Below, piece after piece: positions 7,563 through 16,016 of a stretch of 23,936 nt of DNA; the stretch's first letter is position 1, and each line of letters opens with the position of its first letter. Where the stretch lies: contig DJYW01000156.1 of assembly GCA_002450255.1 (NCBI GenBank), positions 1 through 23,936 on the forward strand. Reading direction: 5' to 3'. Both the position numbers and the translations under genes were made by a program. This stretch comes from Gammaproteobacteria bacterium UBA6968 (GTDB lineage Bacteria; Pseudomonadota; Gammaproteobacteria; Pseudomonadales; Azotimanducaceae). Below the pieces are notes generated by a model. The model was not told the origin of the DNA, made no database searches, and worked only from the letters and a program-made list of their open reading frames with translations.

Positions 7563-8586
7563 TTCTTTGCAATCGGCTGTTGACGCGGCGCAATGCTGGG
7601 GTAGCTCTGAGCAACCTCTACCGTTAGGCGAAGGGCACATTCATGGCACCTATCATTTGCCAGAAGCGGGCCTGGTGCTGCAACAGATTAATGGCAGCGT
7701 GTATCGTCGTCCCGAGCAGTTATTGGCTCAAACGCAATACGTGCTTACTCAGCTCAGCCAACAAACCGCCTATGTGGAGCGGTATCAGGTGCCGGAGTTA
7801 ATGCCGTCGTCACAGCAGCAGTTACATGAGAGAGTTGGCGATAATCTATGGCGAGCGTGGCGCTTCATGCCAGCTACCTGCACTTTGGATGCGACCGCTG
7901 GACCAGCGCACTTGTTTGCGGCCGCTGCCGCGTTTGGCGCGTATCAAAATGCGCTGCAACATGTGCCTCAGCGAGCGCTCGCGTCAACCATCGACGGGTT
8001 CTTGGAACTGCCCGTCGCCCTCGCCCAATTCGCAGACCTGGCTGCGACAGCCACGCAAGCCCAGCGCGATCAAATTGCTAAGAACGAGCACTTACAAGAA
8101 TTGTTCATGGAGCGTAATGCTGTCATTCACGGTGACTGCAAAATCAATAACCTGTTGTTTCATGTGGATTCGATGCAGGTTGCCGCAGTCATTGATCTGG
8201 ATACTACCATGTACGCACATTGGGCTTTGGATCTTGGTGATTTGGTGCGATCCGTGATGTTCTCGCATGGTCGCGTGGACCTGTCAGTTTACGCGGCTTG
8301 CCTAGCAGGGTTTGTGTCGACTCGATCCCTCCACGGACTGGGGTCGGCAGATGATTGGCTGCAAGCGTTTGTCTTTGCGCCGCAGCATCTTACTTTCATG
8401 TTGGCGGTGCGGTTTCTTAACGATCATTTGCAGGGCGACGTTTACTTCCGGGTCGCCGAACGTGGTGAAAATCTACGCCGCGCCGAAGTACAATTTGCGT
8501 TGTTCGAAGAGTTTGTTGCGCAAAGCGCTGCGCTGCGGGATGTTGCCGAGGATAAGGTGGAGGCCATTCTTAAAAAGCGCGGATAA
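7552..8586 (+). CDS. N-acetylhexosamine 1-kinase-like phosphotransferase
   Basis: A 344-residue kinase of the aminoglycoside/choline-kinase fold, closest in pattern to N-acetylhexosamine 1-kinase (NahK), which makes GlcNAc-1-P or GalNAc-1-P from the free sugar and ATP. Visible features are GEGHIHGTYHL and VLQQING (nucleotide loop), IHGDCKINNLLF with catalytic D195 and N200, VIDLDTT with Mg-binding D215/D217, then DLGDLVRS, and the NahK-like ending VRFLNDHLQGDVYF and NLRRAEVQFALF. It overlaps the GH20 gene by 11 bases, so product release and phosphorylation are linked in one operon. Substrate identity (GlcNAc or GalNAc) cannot be decided from sequence. It ends three bases from the convergent DUF2970 gene. 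Confidence 0.92.
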   Translation: MKIDSLQSAVDAAQCWGSSEQPLPLGEGHIHGTYHLPEAGLVLQQINGSVYRRPEQLLAQTQYVLTQLSQQTAYVERYQVPELMPSSQQQLHERVGDNLWRAWRFMPATCTLDATAGPAHLFAAAAAFGAYQNALQHVPQRALASTIDGFLELPVALAQFADLAATATQAQRDQIAKNEHLQELFMERNAVIHGDCKINNLLFHVDSMQVAAVIDLDTTMYAHWALDLGDLVRSVMFSHGRVDLSVYAACLAGFVSTRSLHGLGSADDWLQAFVFAPQHLTFMLAVRFLNDHLQGDVYFRVAERGENLRRAEVQFALFEEFVAQSAALRDVAEDKVEAILKKRG

Positions 8587-8589
8587 GAG

Positions 8590-8883
8590 CTAAGCGGATA
8601 ATATCCAATTCACCAGGCTAGCCATCAACACCACGAAAACAATCGTAAAGCCAATGCCCATCATGATGAAGTGGCTCGCCTTGCCGTGCTTAAAATCGCG
8701 CTCTTTATTCGCTTTAGACTGGACGCCAATGGCAGCTGATAGCGTACTGGATAAAAGTTGCAAGAAAGTCAGTGATTGCTCTTTTTCGCTTGGCTCGCTG
8801 GTTGGCTCCGTCGTGGTATCGCTTAATGGCGCTTCTTGTGGTTTAGGGGTAGGTGCTTTGTCGTCATCGCGCTGTTCGTTCAC
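8590..8883 (-). CDS. DUF2970 single-pass membrane protein
   Basis: A 97-residue protein. The N-terminal half is polar, Pro/Thr/Glu-rich and probably disordered. The DUF2970 signature follows (LLSSTLSAAIGVQSKANKERDF and HGKASHFI), then one C-terminal transmembrane helix (MGIGFTIVFVVLMASLVNWIL). The family is widespread in proteobacteria and has no established function. The frame is open to ATG 8955, but AGGAG at 8891-8895 sits seven bases before a GTG at 8883, and the residues upstream look non-coding, so I place the start there. Confidence 0.85.
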   Translation of the reverse strand: MNEQRDDDKAPTPKPQEAPLSDTTTEPTSEPSEKEQSLTFLQLLSSTLSAAIGVQSKANKERDFKHGKASHFIMMGIGFTIVFVVLMASLVNWILSA

Positions 8884-9179
8884 GTCTTGTCTCCTACCAG
8901 TGTATCGCTGCGCCGTGTGTGGGTCAGCCTGGTGGCTAGTCTTGCAGCGAGGCAATCAGATTGTCTACTGATACCGGTTTATTAGTTATGGCGTTGCGAT
9001 TAGCAGGATGCTTTCGCTCCCTGCATAAAGACACGGCTTAAGTGCAGTCGGGATAACCCTCGGCCTCGCCATGCGGATAATCAATATAGGTCGGTTGGTA
9101 GTTATCGTTGCGACTTACAGCCTGCATAATGGAAATGCTAGGATCGCCACATTGAAATCGCTTCACTCCGAGACGTCAC

Positions 9180-9596
9180 ATGCACCAGCTAATCGGATCG
9201 ACTTTAATTGGACGTTGTTGCGCCCTCTTACCGCTTATCTGTGGGTTTACCAAGACTTCGCTGCCCTTTCTCTTTCTGTCTTTCACTTTGGCGGGGTGCG
9301 GCAGTCAAGCCAGAATGCCGGTGTTGCTTTCGGGTACGGCGCCCAAGGTGCCTGCTGCTGCTATGGCAATGGCGCAGTCGGGCTGGGTGGTGGTTAGGTA
9401 TTCGATTGATGCGAGCGGTCAGGTGGTGCGACCGCGAATTGTGGAAAGTATCCCTGCCGGTGTGTTCGATGCTACGGCGCTCGCGGCGGTAGCAAGCTGG
9501 CGCTTTCAACCACCGCAGTCGGAGCAGTTAGATGCTAACGTTGTGTGGGAAAGCAAGCTGAGCTATCGCTTCGACTCCCCGGCTGATTCAGACTAG
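9180..9596 (+). CDS. Lipoprotein with TonB C-terminal-like domain
   Basis: A 138-residue protein. Residues 25-40 form a lipoprotein signal with lipobox LAGC and acylated C40, preceded by an unusually long N-region. After a short linker comes a TonB C-terminal fold: SGWVVVRYSIDASGQVV, then PRIVESIPAGVFDATALAAVASWRFQP. Classical TonB is anchored by an N-terminal helix and spans the periplasm through a proline-rich linker; both are absent here. It is therefore unlikely to transduce energy and may act in the outer membrane or as a structural adaptor. No ExbB/ExbD genes are nearby. ATG 9180 is the only start before the lipobox. The end overlaps the convergent thioesterase gene by nine bases. Confidence 0.8.
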   Translation: MHQLIGSTLIGRCCALLPLICGFTKTSLPFLFLSFTLAGCGSQARMPVLLSGTAPKVPAAAMAMAQSGWVVVRYSIDASGQVVRPRIVESIPAGVFDATALAAVASWRFQPPQSEQLDANVVWESKLSYRFDSPADSD

Positions 9597-10046
9597 TAAC
9601 TTAACGGCATATTCACCACGAAAGCGGCAGGCCAGTTTGCCTGTTTCGGTTGTGACTTGCGTTGCCAACGGAAAGCGTACGCGTCCCTTTTCCTCAAGCT
9701 CTACCAGCACATCGGTTGCCGGCTCGAATCGGCAGGTCACGACGATGTTTTCGCTGAGCGGTCGCTTGTATTCAATTTTGCCGGTCGCGATTACGATGGC
9801 CCCGGCGATGTTTTGACGCCGCAGTTGCAGGTGCGTTTGTCCCCAACCTGTCAGCGCCTGCAGTGCATATAGACTGCCGGCAAATGCGGTGCCATGGACA
9901 TTGATGTTGGGCTCTAGATCCGCTCTGGTGATTAGCGTAACGCCATCAAATGAAACCACTTGCATGCGCATTGCCGCAGACAAAGGAATCTGCTGATGCC
10001 AAATGGTTTCCAGTTCCTGACACAGTTCGTCGAACTTGGTGGTCAT
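9588..10046 (-). CDS. YiiD-type hot-dog thioesterase domain protein
   Basis: A 152-residue hot-dog-fold protein matching the YiiD C-terminal (PF09500-like) pattern: IPLSAAMRMQV, LEPNINVHGTAFAGSLYALQALTGWG, then GAIVIATGKIEYKRPL. Such proteins are putative acyl-CoA or acyl-ACP thioesterases; the substrate is unknown. The GNAT domain found in E. coli YiiD is absent, so this is the stand-alone form. The start is ATG 10046 with GGAG eight bases upstream. It is divergent from the M20 amidohydrolase gene. Confidence 0.88.
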   Translation of the reverse strand: MTTKFDELCQELETIWHQQIPLSAAMRMQVVSFDGVTLITRADLEPNINVHGTAFAGSLYALQALTGWGQTHLQLRRQNIAGAIVIATGKIEYKRPLSENIVVTCRFEPATDVLVELEEKGRVRFPLATQVTTETGKLACRFRGEYAVKLLV

Positions 10047-10143
10047 ACTCTGCGCTCCAAAGCGTTGTGAGCCGAAGGCGAAAATAGGCAGTGGAGTGTG
10101 CCGGATGGGTATCTAGCCGTCCACGCGGGTTGCCGAGCAAGCG

Positions 10144-10173
10144 GGTCGCTACCGCTCTTAAGCGACCAGCGGT
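10144..10173. promoter_or_regulatory. Two overlapping, mutually exclusive hairpins
   Basis: GGTCGCT (10144-10150) pairs with AGCGACC (10161-10167). ACCGCT (10151-10156), which lies in that loop, pairs with AGCGGT (10168-10173). Forming one stem blocks the other. The element is about 90 bases before the M20 gene start, in the divergent interval with the thioesterase gene. It could be an operator or a leader RNA switch. Only the complementarity is seen. Confidence 0.3.
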
Positions 10174-10263
10174 CATACTGTTCTGACGTTTAGATTGAGG
10201 TAAGCTCATGCCAATCATCTGTTTACCACTTATTTTCCATTCATTGACCACTCGGAGGTCAGC

Positions 10264-11589
10264 ATGTTTAACCTCGGCAACATCATTAAAAGCACCATTT
10301 CCCTCTGCACTACGATTGGCGCGCTGCTATTCAGTTCCATGATCTTTGCTGATTTGGCTGCGACGATCGAGCAGGAAACGGCTGCCGTTTCCGACCAGGT
10401 TATTGCCTGGCGTCGCGACATTCATCAGCACCCTGAGCTTTCCAATCGAGAGTTTCGTACCGCTAAATTGGTGGCGGATCATTTACGCAGTTTAGGCATT
10501 GAGGTGCGCACTGAGGTGGCGCATACCGGCGTTGTTGGTATCTTGCGGGGCGGCAAACCAGGTGGTGTGGTCGCGCTGCGCGCAGATATGGATGGCTTGC
10601 CCGTAGTCGAAAAAACCGGGTTACCGTATGCCTCGACGCAGCGCAGCGAATACGAAGGCCAATCGGTTGGGGTTATGCATGCCTGCGGGCACGACAACCA
10701 CGTGGCCATTCTAATGGGTGCGGCGACAGTTCTTGCGCGGGTAAAAGACTCTATTCCAGGGACGGTAAAGTTTATCTTTCAGCCGGCGGAAGAGGGCCAG
10801 CCCTTGGGTGAAGACGGCGGCGCAAAAATGATGATCGCTGAAAATGCGCTGCAGAACCCGGCAGTGGACGCGATCATCGGGCTGCATATTTCCCAAGGCG
10901 GTGTGGTAGGAACCGCCGGCTATCGCGCAAGGGGCTTTATGGCCAGTGCGCAGCGCTTTGATATTTTAATCGAAGGCCAGCAAACGCACGGTGCGCGTCC
11001 TTGGTCCGGGATTGATCCGGTGGTAGTAGGTGCGCAAATTGTCACATCCCTACAAACGATCGTAAGCCGCCAAATCGACATCACGGATACGCCGGCGGTC
11101 GTCAGCGTTGGCAAATTTGAATCCGGCGTGCGCAACAACATCATTCCTGAAGTGGCCAAATTGAGCGGGACGATCCGCACTTTCGACAACGATGTAAAAA
11201 CCCAGATCCACGCGAAAATTCGGCGCATTGCCGAAGGAGTTGCAGACAGTCAGGGTGCGAAAGTAACGGTAACCATTGATCCGGGGGTGCCAGTCACCTT
11301 TAATAACGTGGGCTTAACCGAGCAGTTAGCGCCGACTTTGAAGGCCGTTTATGGGGAAAAGAACGCGCGGATCGCGCCGCGAACCACTGGCGCTGAAGAC
11401 TTTTCATTTTTCCAGAGAGAAGTGCCGGGCTTCTTTTTCTTTATCGGCGGTCGGCCGTTGGATGTGCCGCTGCAAGACGCGATTCCAAATCACTCGCCCT
11501 ATTTTTACGTAGACGAGGGTGCTTTGCAGCCAGCGGTGCACGCTATGTCGAGGTTGGCCGTGGATTATTTACGAGATGAGGTGCTCTAG
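10264..11589 (+). CDS. Exported M20D amidohydrolase (hippurate/N-acyl-amino-acid type)
   Basis: A 441-residue metallopeptidase-like amidohydrolase that cleaves N-acyl or aryl-acyl groups from amino acids. A signal peptide with hydrophobic core ISLCTTIGALLFSSMIFA and cleavage near A29 implies a periplasmic location. The M20D signatures are WRRDIHQHPELSNREFRTA, RADMDGLP, MHACGHDNH (C141, H143, D144 as metal-site residues), PAEEG (E176/E177), the dimerisation-domain motif GVRNNIIPEVAKLSGTIRTF, and GAEDFSFF. The length is normal and no key residue is missing. GGAGG at 10254-10258 fixes the ATG. It is monocistronic, between divergent and convergent neighbours. Confidence 0.95.
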   Translation: MFNLGNIIKSTISLCTTIGALLFSSMIFADLAATIEQETAAVSDQVIAWRRDIHQHPELSNREFRTAKLVADHLRSLGIEVRTEVAHTGVVGILRGGKPGGVVALRADMDGLPVVEKTGLPYASTQRSEYEGQSVGVMHACGHDNHVAILMGAATVLARVKDSIPGTVKFIFQPAEEGQPLGEDGGAKMMIAENALQNPAVDAIIGLHISQGGVVGTAGYRARGFMASAQRFDILIEGQQTHGARPWSGIDPVVVGAQIVTSLQTIVSRQIDITDTPAVVSVGKFESGVRNNIIPEVAKLSGTIRTFDNDVKTQIHAKIRRIAEGVADSQGAKVTVTIDPGVPVTFNNVGLTEQLAPTLKAVYGEKNARIAPRTTGAEDFSFFQREVPGFFFFIGGRPLDVPLQDAIPNHSPYFYVDEGALQPAVHAMSRLAVDYLRDEVL

Positions 11590-11793
11590 TCCTCTAACGC
11601 TTCATTGGGTGTGTGTGGTTAGTGGCTTCCGCTTGCGGTGGTCGCGGGCACCCAGCACAGGCCTTGCAGCGACAGAACCGAGAGGGCGCAGGATGGCGAT
11701 TCAAGTCAGTTTGGAATAGCGCGCTTTTTATGCTGGCCAGTAAATACTTCGCTGTGAAACAAAAATTGGCCAAAAGCGATGCGATTGTTGAGG

Positions 11794-12738
11794 TTATAAA
11801 CCCCAACATTCCAGATCATTGCCGAACAGGGTAGTACCGGTGTAGTGCTCCTCTATCGAGGCGCGGCTTTGGCTCTCGCGGCCTCGTGTACGGCTGCTGC
11901 GATGACCGAGAATCATCATCCGCACATTGGCTTGAGCGGCGACTTTGCCGAGCTCGGCGGGTAACGCAAACAGCTCGCTGAGCCGTCCGCGCGCATTGTC
12001 CCCGACAGCGTGGCTGGTCACAAAGGCGTCGGCGTCCGCCGCAAATTTGCCCATCACGTTTTTGTCATTGCTGAAGTTGCCGCTAAAGACGATTACTTGC
12101 CCACCAATCTCGATTCGCCACGCAATTGCAGGCGCACCGCCGTGACTCACGCCTCGGGAAGTGAGCTTGATGCCATCCTGCCGATACTTGGACCACTCCC
12201 GCGACCCTTTTGCTGGGATATCTCTCACTCTTATCAGGCGTCCTGTAGGTGTGCGGGCGGTCAGTAGGTCTGCCAAATGAGGGTAGGCGCCGTTAGCGCC
12301 GATAAGGCGATCGACAAATCCGGTGGTTGCCGGAAAGTCAGTCTGATTACCGTCTGGACCGAGCACGGTCAGCGGTCGGTCCCGATCGGAACTGCCTAAG
12401 GCTTTCAGAAAGACCGGCAAATCGGCGCTCTGGTCCGGGCTTAAATGGGTGAGCAAGAATGCGTCGATAGTGTTTAACTCAGCGCCGGACTTATCGAAAT
12501 TGGCCGCCGATCCTGATCCCGCTTCAATCAACAGTTTTGCTTTATTGTCCTCCCAAATGAGATAGCTGGGGCCGCTTTGACCGTCCTCCAGATCGTCTCC
12601 TCCGGCGCCTAGAATTTGAATCCATACGCCCTTCTTGCCGCACTGCGCCGTATCGGCATAGGCAGCGGGTGCAAGTTGAATTGCTAGCAGACTGATCGCG
12701 ATCATCCACAATTTGGATCTTAGAAACGAACTAACCAT
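11794..12738 (-). CDS. Exported metallo-beta-lactamase-fold protein with degenerate metal site
   Basis: A 314-residue protein with a signal peptide (core LWMIAISLLAIQLAPAAYA). The body follows the periplasmic MBL-fold hydrolase layout: QILGAGGDDLEDGQSGPSYL, LLTHLSPDQSADLP, SHGGAPAIAWRIEI, VFSGNFSND and ILGHRSSRTRGRE. In active members the first motif reads THxHxDH. Here it is H98, S100, D102, Q103, so two histidines are replaced. The later bridging aspartate (SGD) is N221. H199 and H279 remain. It is probably a non-metal or altered-metal pseudoenzyme, yet the frame is intact. It lies 15 bases downstream of nadE with its own AGAGG before the ATG, so the two are likely an operon. Confidence 0.9.
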   Translation of the reverse strand: MVSSFLRSKLWMIAISLLAIQLAPAAYADTAQCGKKGVWIQILGAGGDDLEDGQSGPSYLIWEDNKAKLLIEAGSGSAANFDKSGAELNTIDAFLLTHLSPDQSADLPVFLKALGSSDRDRPLTVLGPDGNQTDFPATTGFVDRLIGANGAYPHLADLLTARTPTGRLIRVRDIPAKGSREWSKYRQDGIKLTSRGVSHGGAPAIAWRIEIGGQVIVFSGNFSNDKNVMGKFAADADAFVTSHAVGDNARGRLSELFALPAELGKVAAQANVRMMILGHRSSRTRGRESQSRASIEEHYTGTTLFGNDLECWGL

Positions 12739-12753
12739 GGTTAACCTCTTGGA

Positions 12754-14682
12754 TTAATCGAGTTTCGCAATAGCGTCGAGAAAAATTTGCGCACTGGCTT
12801 CGTCAGGCATTCGCCAATCACCTCGCGGCGACAAGCTCACGCTGCCTACCTTAGGTCCTGGCGGCAAAGCCGTGCGTTTGAATTGCTGGGTCATGAAACG
12901 TTGAAAAAAGAACCCCAACCAATGCTTGATGGTTGCTGGCGCGTAATCTGCGTTAAATGCCAGTTGCGCGAGGGCGTAAATCTTAGCCGGTGTCGCGCCG
13001 CCGCGCATAAAGTGATAAAGGAAGAAATCGTGTAATTCGTAGGGGCCGACGATTTCTTCTGTTTGCTGTGCAATGGCATCGTCGCTAGGCGGCAGCAGTT
13101 CCGGGCTGATTGGCGTCGCCAGGACCCTTTGCAGAACCTCGCGCAGCGCGGCGTTGGCGCGATGTTCCGCGTACCAACGCACCAGATAGATGACTAGGGT
13201 TTTTGGTATGCTAACGTTTACGTTGTAATTCGACATATGGTCGGCGTTATAGGTGCACCAGCCGAGCGCAAGTTCACTTAAGTCACCGGTGCCAACAACG
13301 ATGCCGCCCACTTTATTTGCCTGATTGAACAGGATTTGGGTGCGTTCCCTGGCCTGGGCATTTTCAAACACCACATCGTGATCGCCATTGTGGTCCAGAT
13401 CAGCCAAATGTTGCTTAACCGCCGCGTTGATCGATATTTCCAGCAACCGAGCGTTGGCCGCTCTAGCCAGCTGTTTAGCGTTATCTAAGGTGCCGCTGGA
13501 AGTGCCTGGCCCTGGCAGCGTTAACGCCCATAGTGCGCTACTCGGCAGACCTAACTTGTCTAGGGCATCTGCCGCGACGAGCATGGCGAGAGTGGAATCC
13601 AAGCCGCCGGACAAACCAATGACCAGGTTGTCGCTGCTTGCTGCGAGCATGCGCCGGGCCAGACCGGTAGTTTGGATATGGAGGATTTCTGCGGCGCGGT
13701 GACCGAACTCGTTGAACTGTTCCGGCACGAAGGGATGTCGCGCATAGCTGCGTAATAAGTCGGCCAACGGTTGCGTCGTGGTTGCAGCGGATACGCGGTA
13801 TGCGATCGGGCGTGGCGATTGCGCAAAGGTGGCATTCTGGCTGCGGTCGTGCTGTAGCCGTTGGCAGTCAATGTCGGTAACGATCTGCGTATCGGTCAGA
13901 GCAAAACGATCGCTTTCGGCGACGATTAGGCCGTTATCGGCGATGACGCAGTGGCCGCCAAACACAATATCCTTACTGGATTCTGTGGCATTGGCGCCGG
14001 CGTAAATATAGCCGCACAAGTTTTTTGCGCTGGTGATGCGAACGAGGTCGCGGCGGTAATCGGCTTTGCTGACCAGTTCGTTACTCGCTGACAGGTTGGC
14101 GAGAATTTGCGCGCCGGCAAGCGCGGCCTGCGTTGCTGGCGAGTGCGGTGCCCAAAGATCCTCACAGATTTCTATGCCGACTCGGACGCTATCTACTGCA
14201 AATAGCTGGTCCACGCGTATTTGGAAGTTGCCTAGCGTCGCATGAATGACCGACTCGTTGATGGTGGCACCGGGTACAAACCAGCGCAGATCGTAAAATT
14301 CGCCGTAGTTTGGTTGTGCAGTCTTAGGCACCATGCCAAGCACGCGGCCACCACCTATGGCCACGGCAACATTAAGCAAGCGTCCGTCTTGCAGCCGCCA
14401 GGGCGCGCCCACAATTAGTAACGGTAGGGTTGATTCTTTGCACAAAGTTTCGATACTGTTGGCCGCGCTCTGCAATAGAGCGTCGCTGAAGAACAGGTCT
14501 TCTGCCGAATAGCCGCTAAGGCAAAGTTCGGGGAATACGGCGCAAGCGACGCGTTGCTCGGCTAGTTCAGTGACTCGTTCCAGAATGCGAATAGCATTGG
14601 CCTTCGGATCACCGATAACCATCTCAGGGGAAACTGCGGCTACTCTTATGAAGCCGTACTCGCTGTAATCTAATTTTGCCAT
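12754..14682 (-). CDS. nadE: Glutamine-dependent NAD+ synthetase
   Basis: A 642-residue two-domain enzyme converting nicotinic acid adenine dinucleotide to NAD+ with ATP and glutamine as nitrogen donor, the last step of NAD biosynthesis. The N-terminal nitrilase-like glutaminase domain has the E-K-C triad: E52 in FPELCLSGYS, K120 in VPKTAQPNY, C173 in EICEDLWAP. The C-terminal synthetase domain has the ATP-pyrophosphatase loop SGGLDS at 358-363, plus GTGDLSELALGW and the NYNVNVSIPKTL region. It resembles the long M. tuberculosis-type enzyme. ATG 14682 has no obvious ribosome-binding site. An MBL-fold protein gene follows at 15 bases. Confidence 0.97.
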   Translation of the reverse strand: MAKLDYSEYGFIRVAAVSPEMVIGDPKANAIRILERVTELAEQRVACAVFPELCLSGYSAEDLFFSDALLQSAANSIETLCKESTLPLLIVGAPWRLQDGRLLNVAVAIGGGRVLGMVPKTAQPNYGEFYDLRWFVPGATINESVIHATLGNFQIRVDQLFAVDSVRVGIEICEDLWAPHSPATQAALAGAQILANLSASNELVSKADYRRDLVRITSAKNLCGYIYAGANATESSKDIVFGGHCVIADNGLIVAESDRFALTDTQIVTDIDCQRLQHDRSQNATFAQSPRPIAYRVSAATTTQPLADLLRSYARHPFVPEQFNEFGHRAAEILHIQTTGLARRMLAASSDNLVIGLSGGLDSTLAMLVAADALDKLGLPSSALWALTLPGPGTSSGTLDNAKQLARAANARLLEISINAAVKQHLADLDHNGDHDVVFENAQARERTQILFNQANKVGGIVVGTGDLSELALGWCTYNADHMSNYNVNVSIPKTLVIYLVRWYAEHRANAALREVLQRVLATPISPELLPPSDDAIAQQTEEIVGPYELHDFFLYHFMRGGATPAKIYALAQLAFNADYAPATIKHWLGFFFQRFMTQQFKRTALPPGPKVGSVSLSPRGDWRMPDEASAQIFLDAIAKLD

Positions 14683-14815
14683 TGCGTTAGTTTAGCGCGG
14701 AAACCTAAGTACCAGGTAATTGTTGCCATGCCTGGGCGTAGCAGCTGTTTTCAAGGCGCTCGCAATGTCGCACTAAAGAAGCGAGAATCGAGGCCATGTT
14801 AAAGGGAGGGATAGG

Positions 14816-15934
14816 ATGAATTTTGAATTTTCAGATGAACAAGAGTTGTTGCGCGAGCAAGCGCGAGGATTTTTAGGGGAACACTGTCCACCGAGCGCGG
14901 TCCGAGCTGTGTTAGATAGCGAAGCGGATCACGACTCCGATCTTTGGCGCAAAGTAAGTGAGATGGGTTGGACCGCGACGGTCATCCCAGAAGAATTTGG
15001 GGGCCTCGGTCTGTCTTATTTAGAGCTAGTGGTTATCGCCGAGGAAATGGGCCGATCTGCCGCGCCGCTGCCTTTTAGCTCGTCGGTATACCTGGCAACC
15101 GAAGCGCTGTTGGCGAATGGGTCGACCGCGCAGAAAGAAAAATGGCTGCCTTTGTTAGCCAGTGGCGAAGCCATCGGCACGCTCGCTTTTGCTGAAGGAG
15201 AAGGCCGTCCCTCACCTAAGTCACTCAAAACTACAGTAACCGATGGCAAGTTGTCTGGTCGCAAGCTACCGGTGCCGGACGGGCGCGCAGCGGACTTCGC
15301 CGTAGTAGTCGCCAGTTCTGATCAAGGGGATGGCGCGACTCTGTATTTGGTGGACCTGCAGCAAGACGGCGTTAGCCGTGTTGCAGTTAGAACATTGGAC
15401 TTTACCCGTGGGCACGCAGTGATTGAATTCGCCAATGTCGACGCCGAGCCATTAGGCGGAGCTGGTGCGGGATGGGCAGCCTTGAATCAGCTGCTGGATC
15501 GCGCCGCAGTGCTGTTTGCCTGGGAGCAGGTAGGCATAGCTGAAAGCGCTTTGTATCAGGCCCGCGACTATGCCATGGGCCGTTATGCCTTTGGCCGTGC
15601 TATTGCTTCTTACCAGGCGATTAAGCACAAGCTGGCAGAAATGTACGTAAAGAACACCTTGGCTCGAAGCAATTGCTACTATGGCGCATGGGCACTGAAC
15701 ACCAATTCCGCGGAGCTGCCTTTGGCTGCGGCGACAGCGCGAGTTGGCGGTATTCAGGCTGCGCTATATGCGGCTGAAGAAAACATTCAAACTCACGGCG
15801 GTATGGGTTTCACTTGGGAGTTTGACTGTCAGTTCTATTACCGGCGTGCCAAGTTATTGAGTGTTAATATTGGTAGTGAAGGCTTCTGGCAGGATCGTTT
15901 GATTACTGCAATTGAACAAAACAACGCAGCGTAG
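14816..15934 (+). CDS. Acyl-CoA dehydrogenase subunit (no catalytic Glu)
   Basis: A 372-residue acyl-CoA dehydrogenase-fold protein, typical opening FEFSDEQELLREQARGFL. It keeps the ADP-binding half of the FAD site: R256-YAFGRAIASYQ267 and Q325-THGGMG331. It lacks the usual (S/T)EPxxGSD segment, replaced by AEGEGRPSPKS at about 126-136. Neither catalytic-glutamate position is filled: the MCAD-type position (YEGT) reads VNIGS, and the LCAD/IVD-type position (xxxER) reads LDRAA. Alone it should be inactive; it is probably one half of a heteromer with the next gene. GGGAGGG sits ahead of the ATG. An 82-base gap separates the two, same strand, so an operon for beta-oxidation of a bulky acyl-CoA is likely. 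Confidence 0.93.
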   Translation: MNFEFSDEQELLREQARGFLGEHCPPSAVRAVLDSEADHDSDLWRKVSEMGWTATVIPEEFGGLGLSYLELVVIAEEMGRSAAPLPFSSSVYLATEALLANGSTAQKEKWLPLLASGEAIGTLAFAEGEGRPSPKSLKTTVTDGKLSGRKLPVPDGRAADFAVVVASSDQGDGATLYLVDLQQDGVSRVAVRTLDFTRGHAVIEFANVDAEPLGGAGAGWAALNQLLDRAAVLFAWEQVGIAESALYQARDYAMGRYAFGRAIASYQAIKHKLAEMYVKNTLARSNCYYGAWALNTNSAELPLAAATARVGGIQAALYAAEENIQTHGGMGFTWEFDCQFYYRRAKLLSVNIGSEGFWQDRLITAIEQNNAA

Positions 15935-16016
15935 CTTTACGCCGCAGACGAGATTGAGAATCTTAGGATCTAACTCAACGCGATATATCTCGCGTCAGTA
16001 AAAAGAAGGATAAGTC

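Noticed and set aside
8884..9179. Promoter-like CATAAT near 9125 before the TonB-domain lipoprotein
   Set aside because: No -35 box at 16-18 bases; the 296-base interval holds no gene or RNA that I can recognise.
11590..11793. Possible bidirectional terminator between the convergent M20 and MBL genes
   Set aside because: There is a TTGGCCAA palindrome near short T/A runs, but no stem-loop followed by a U-tract that meets a normal terminator.
11594..11834. Short open frames on both strands between the M20 and MBL genes
   Set aside because: They overlap each other and the MBL 3' end, lack ribosome-binding sites and show no protein-like pattern; the 204-base interval is treated as non-coding.
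13388..13702. Plus-strand 104-codon frame within nadE
   Set aside because: It is antisense to the clearly conserved ATP-binding region of nadE and is explained by that gene's codon usage.
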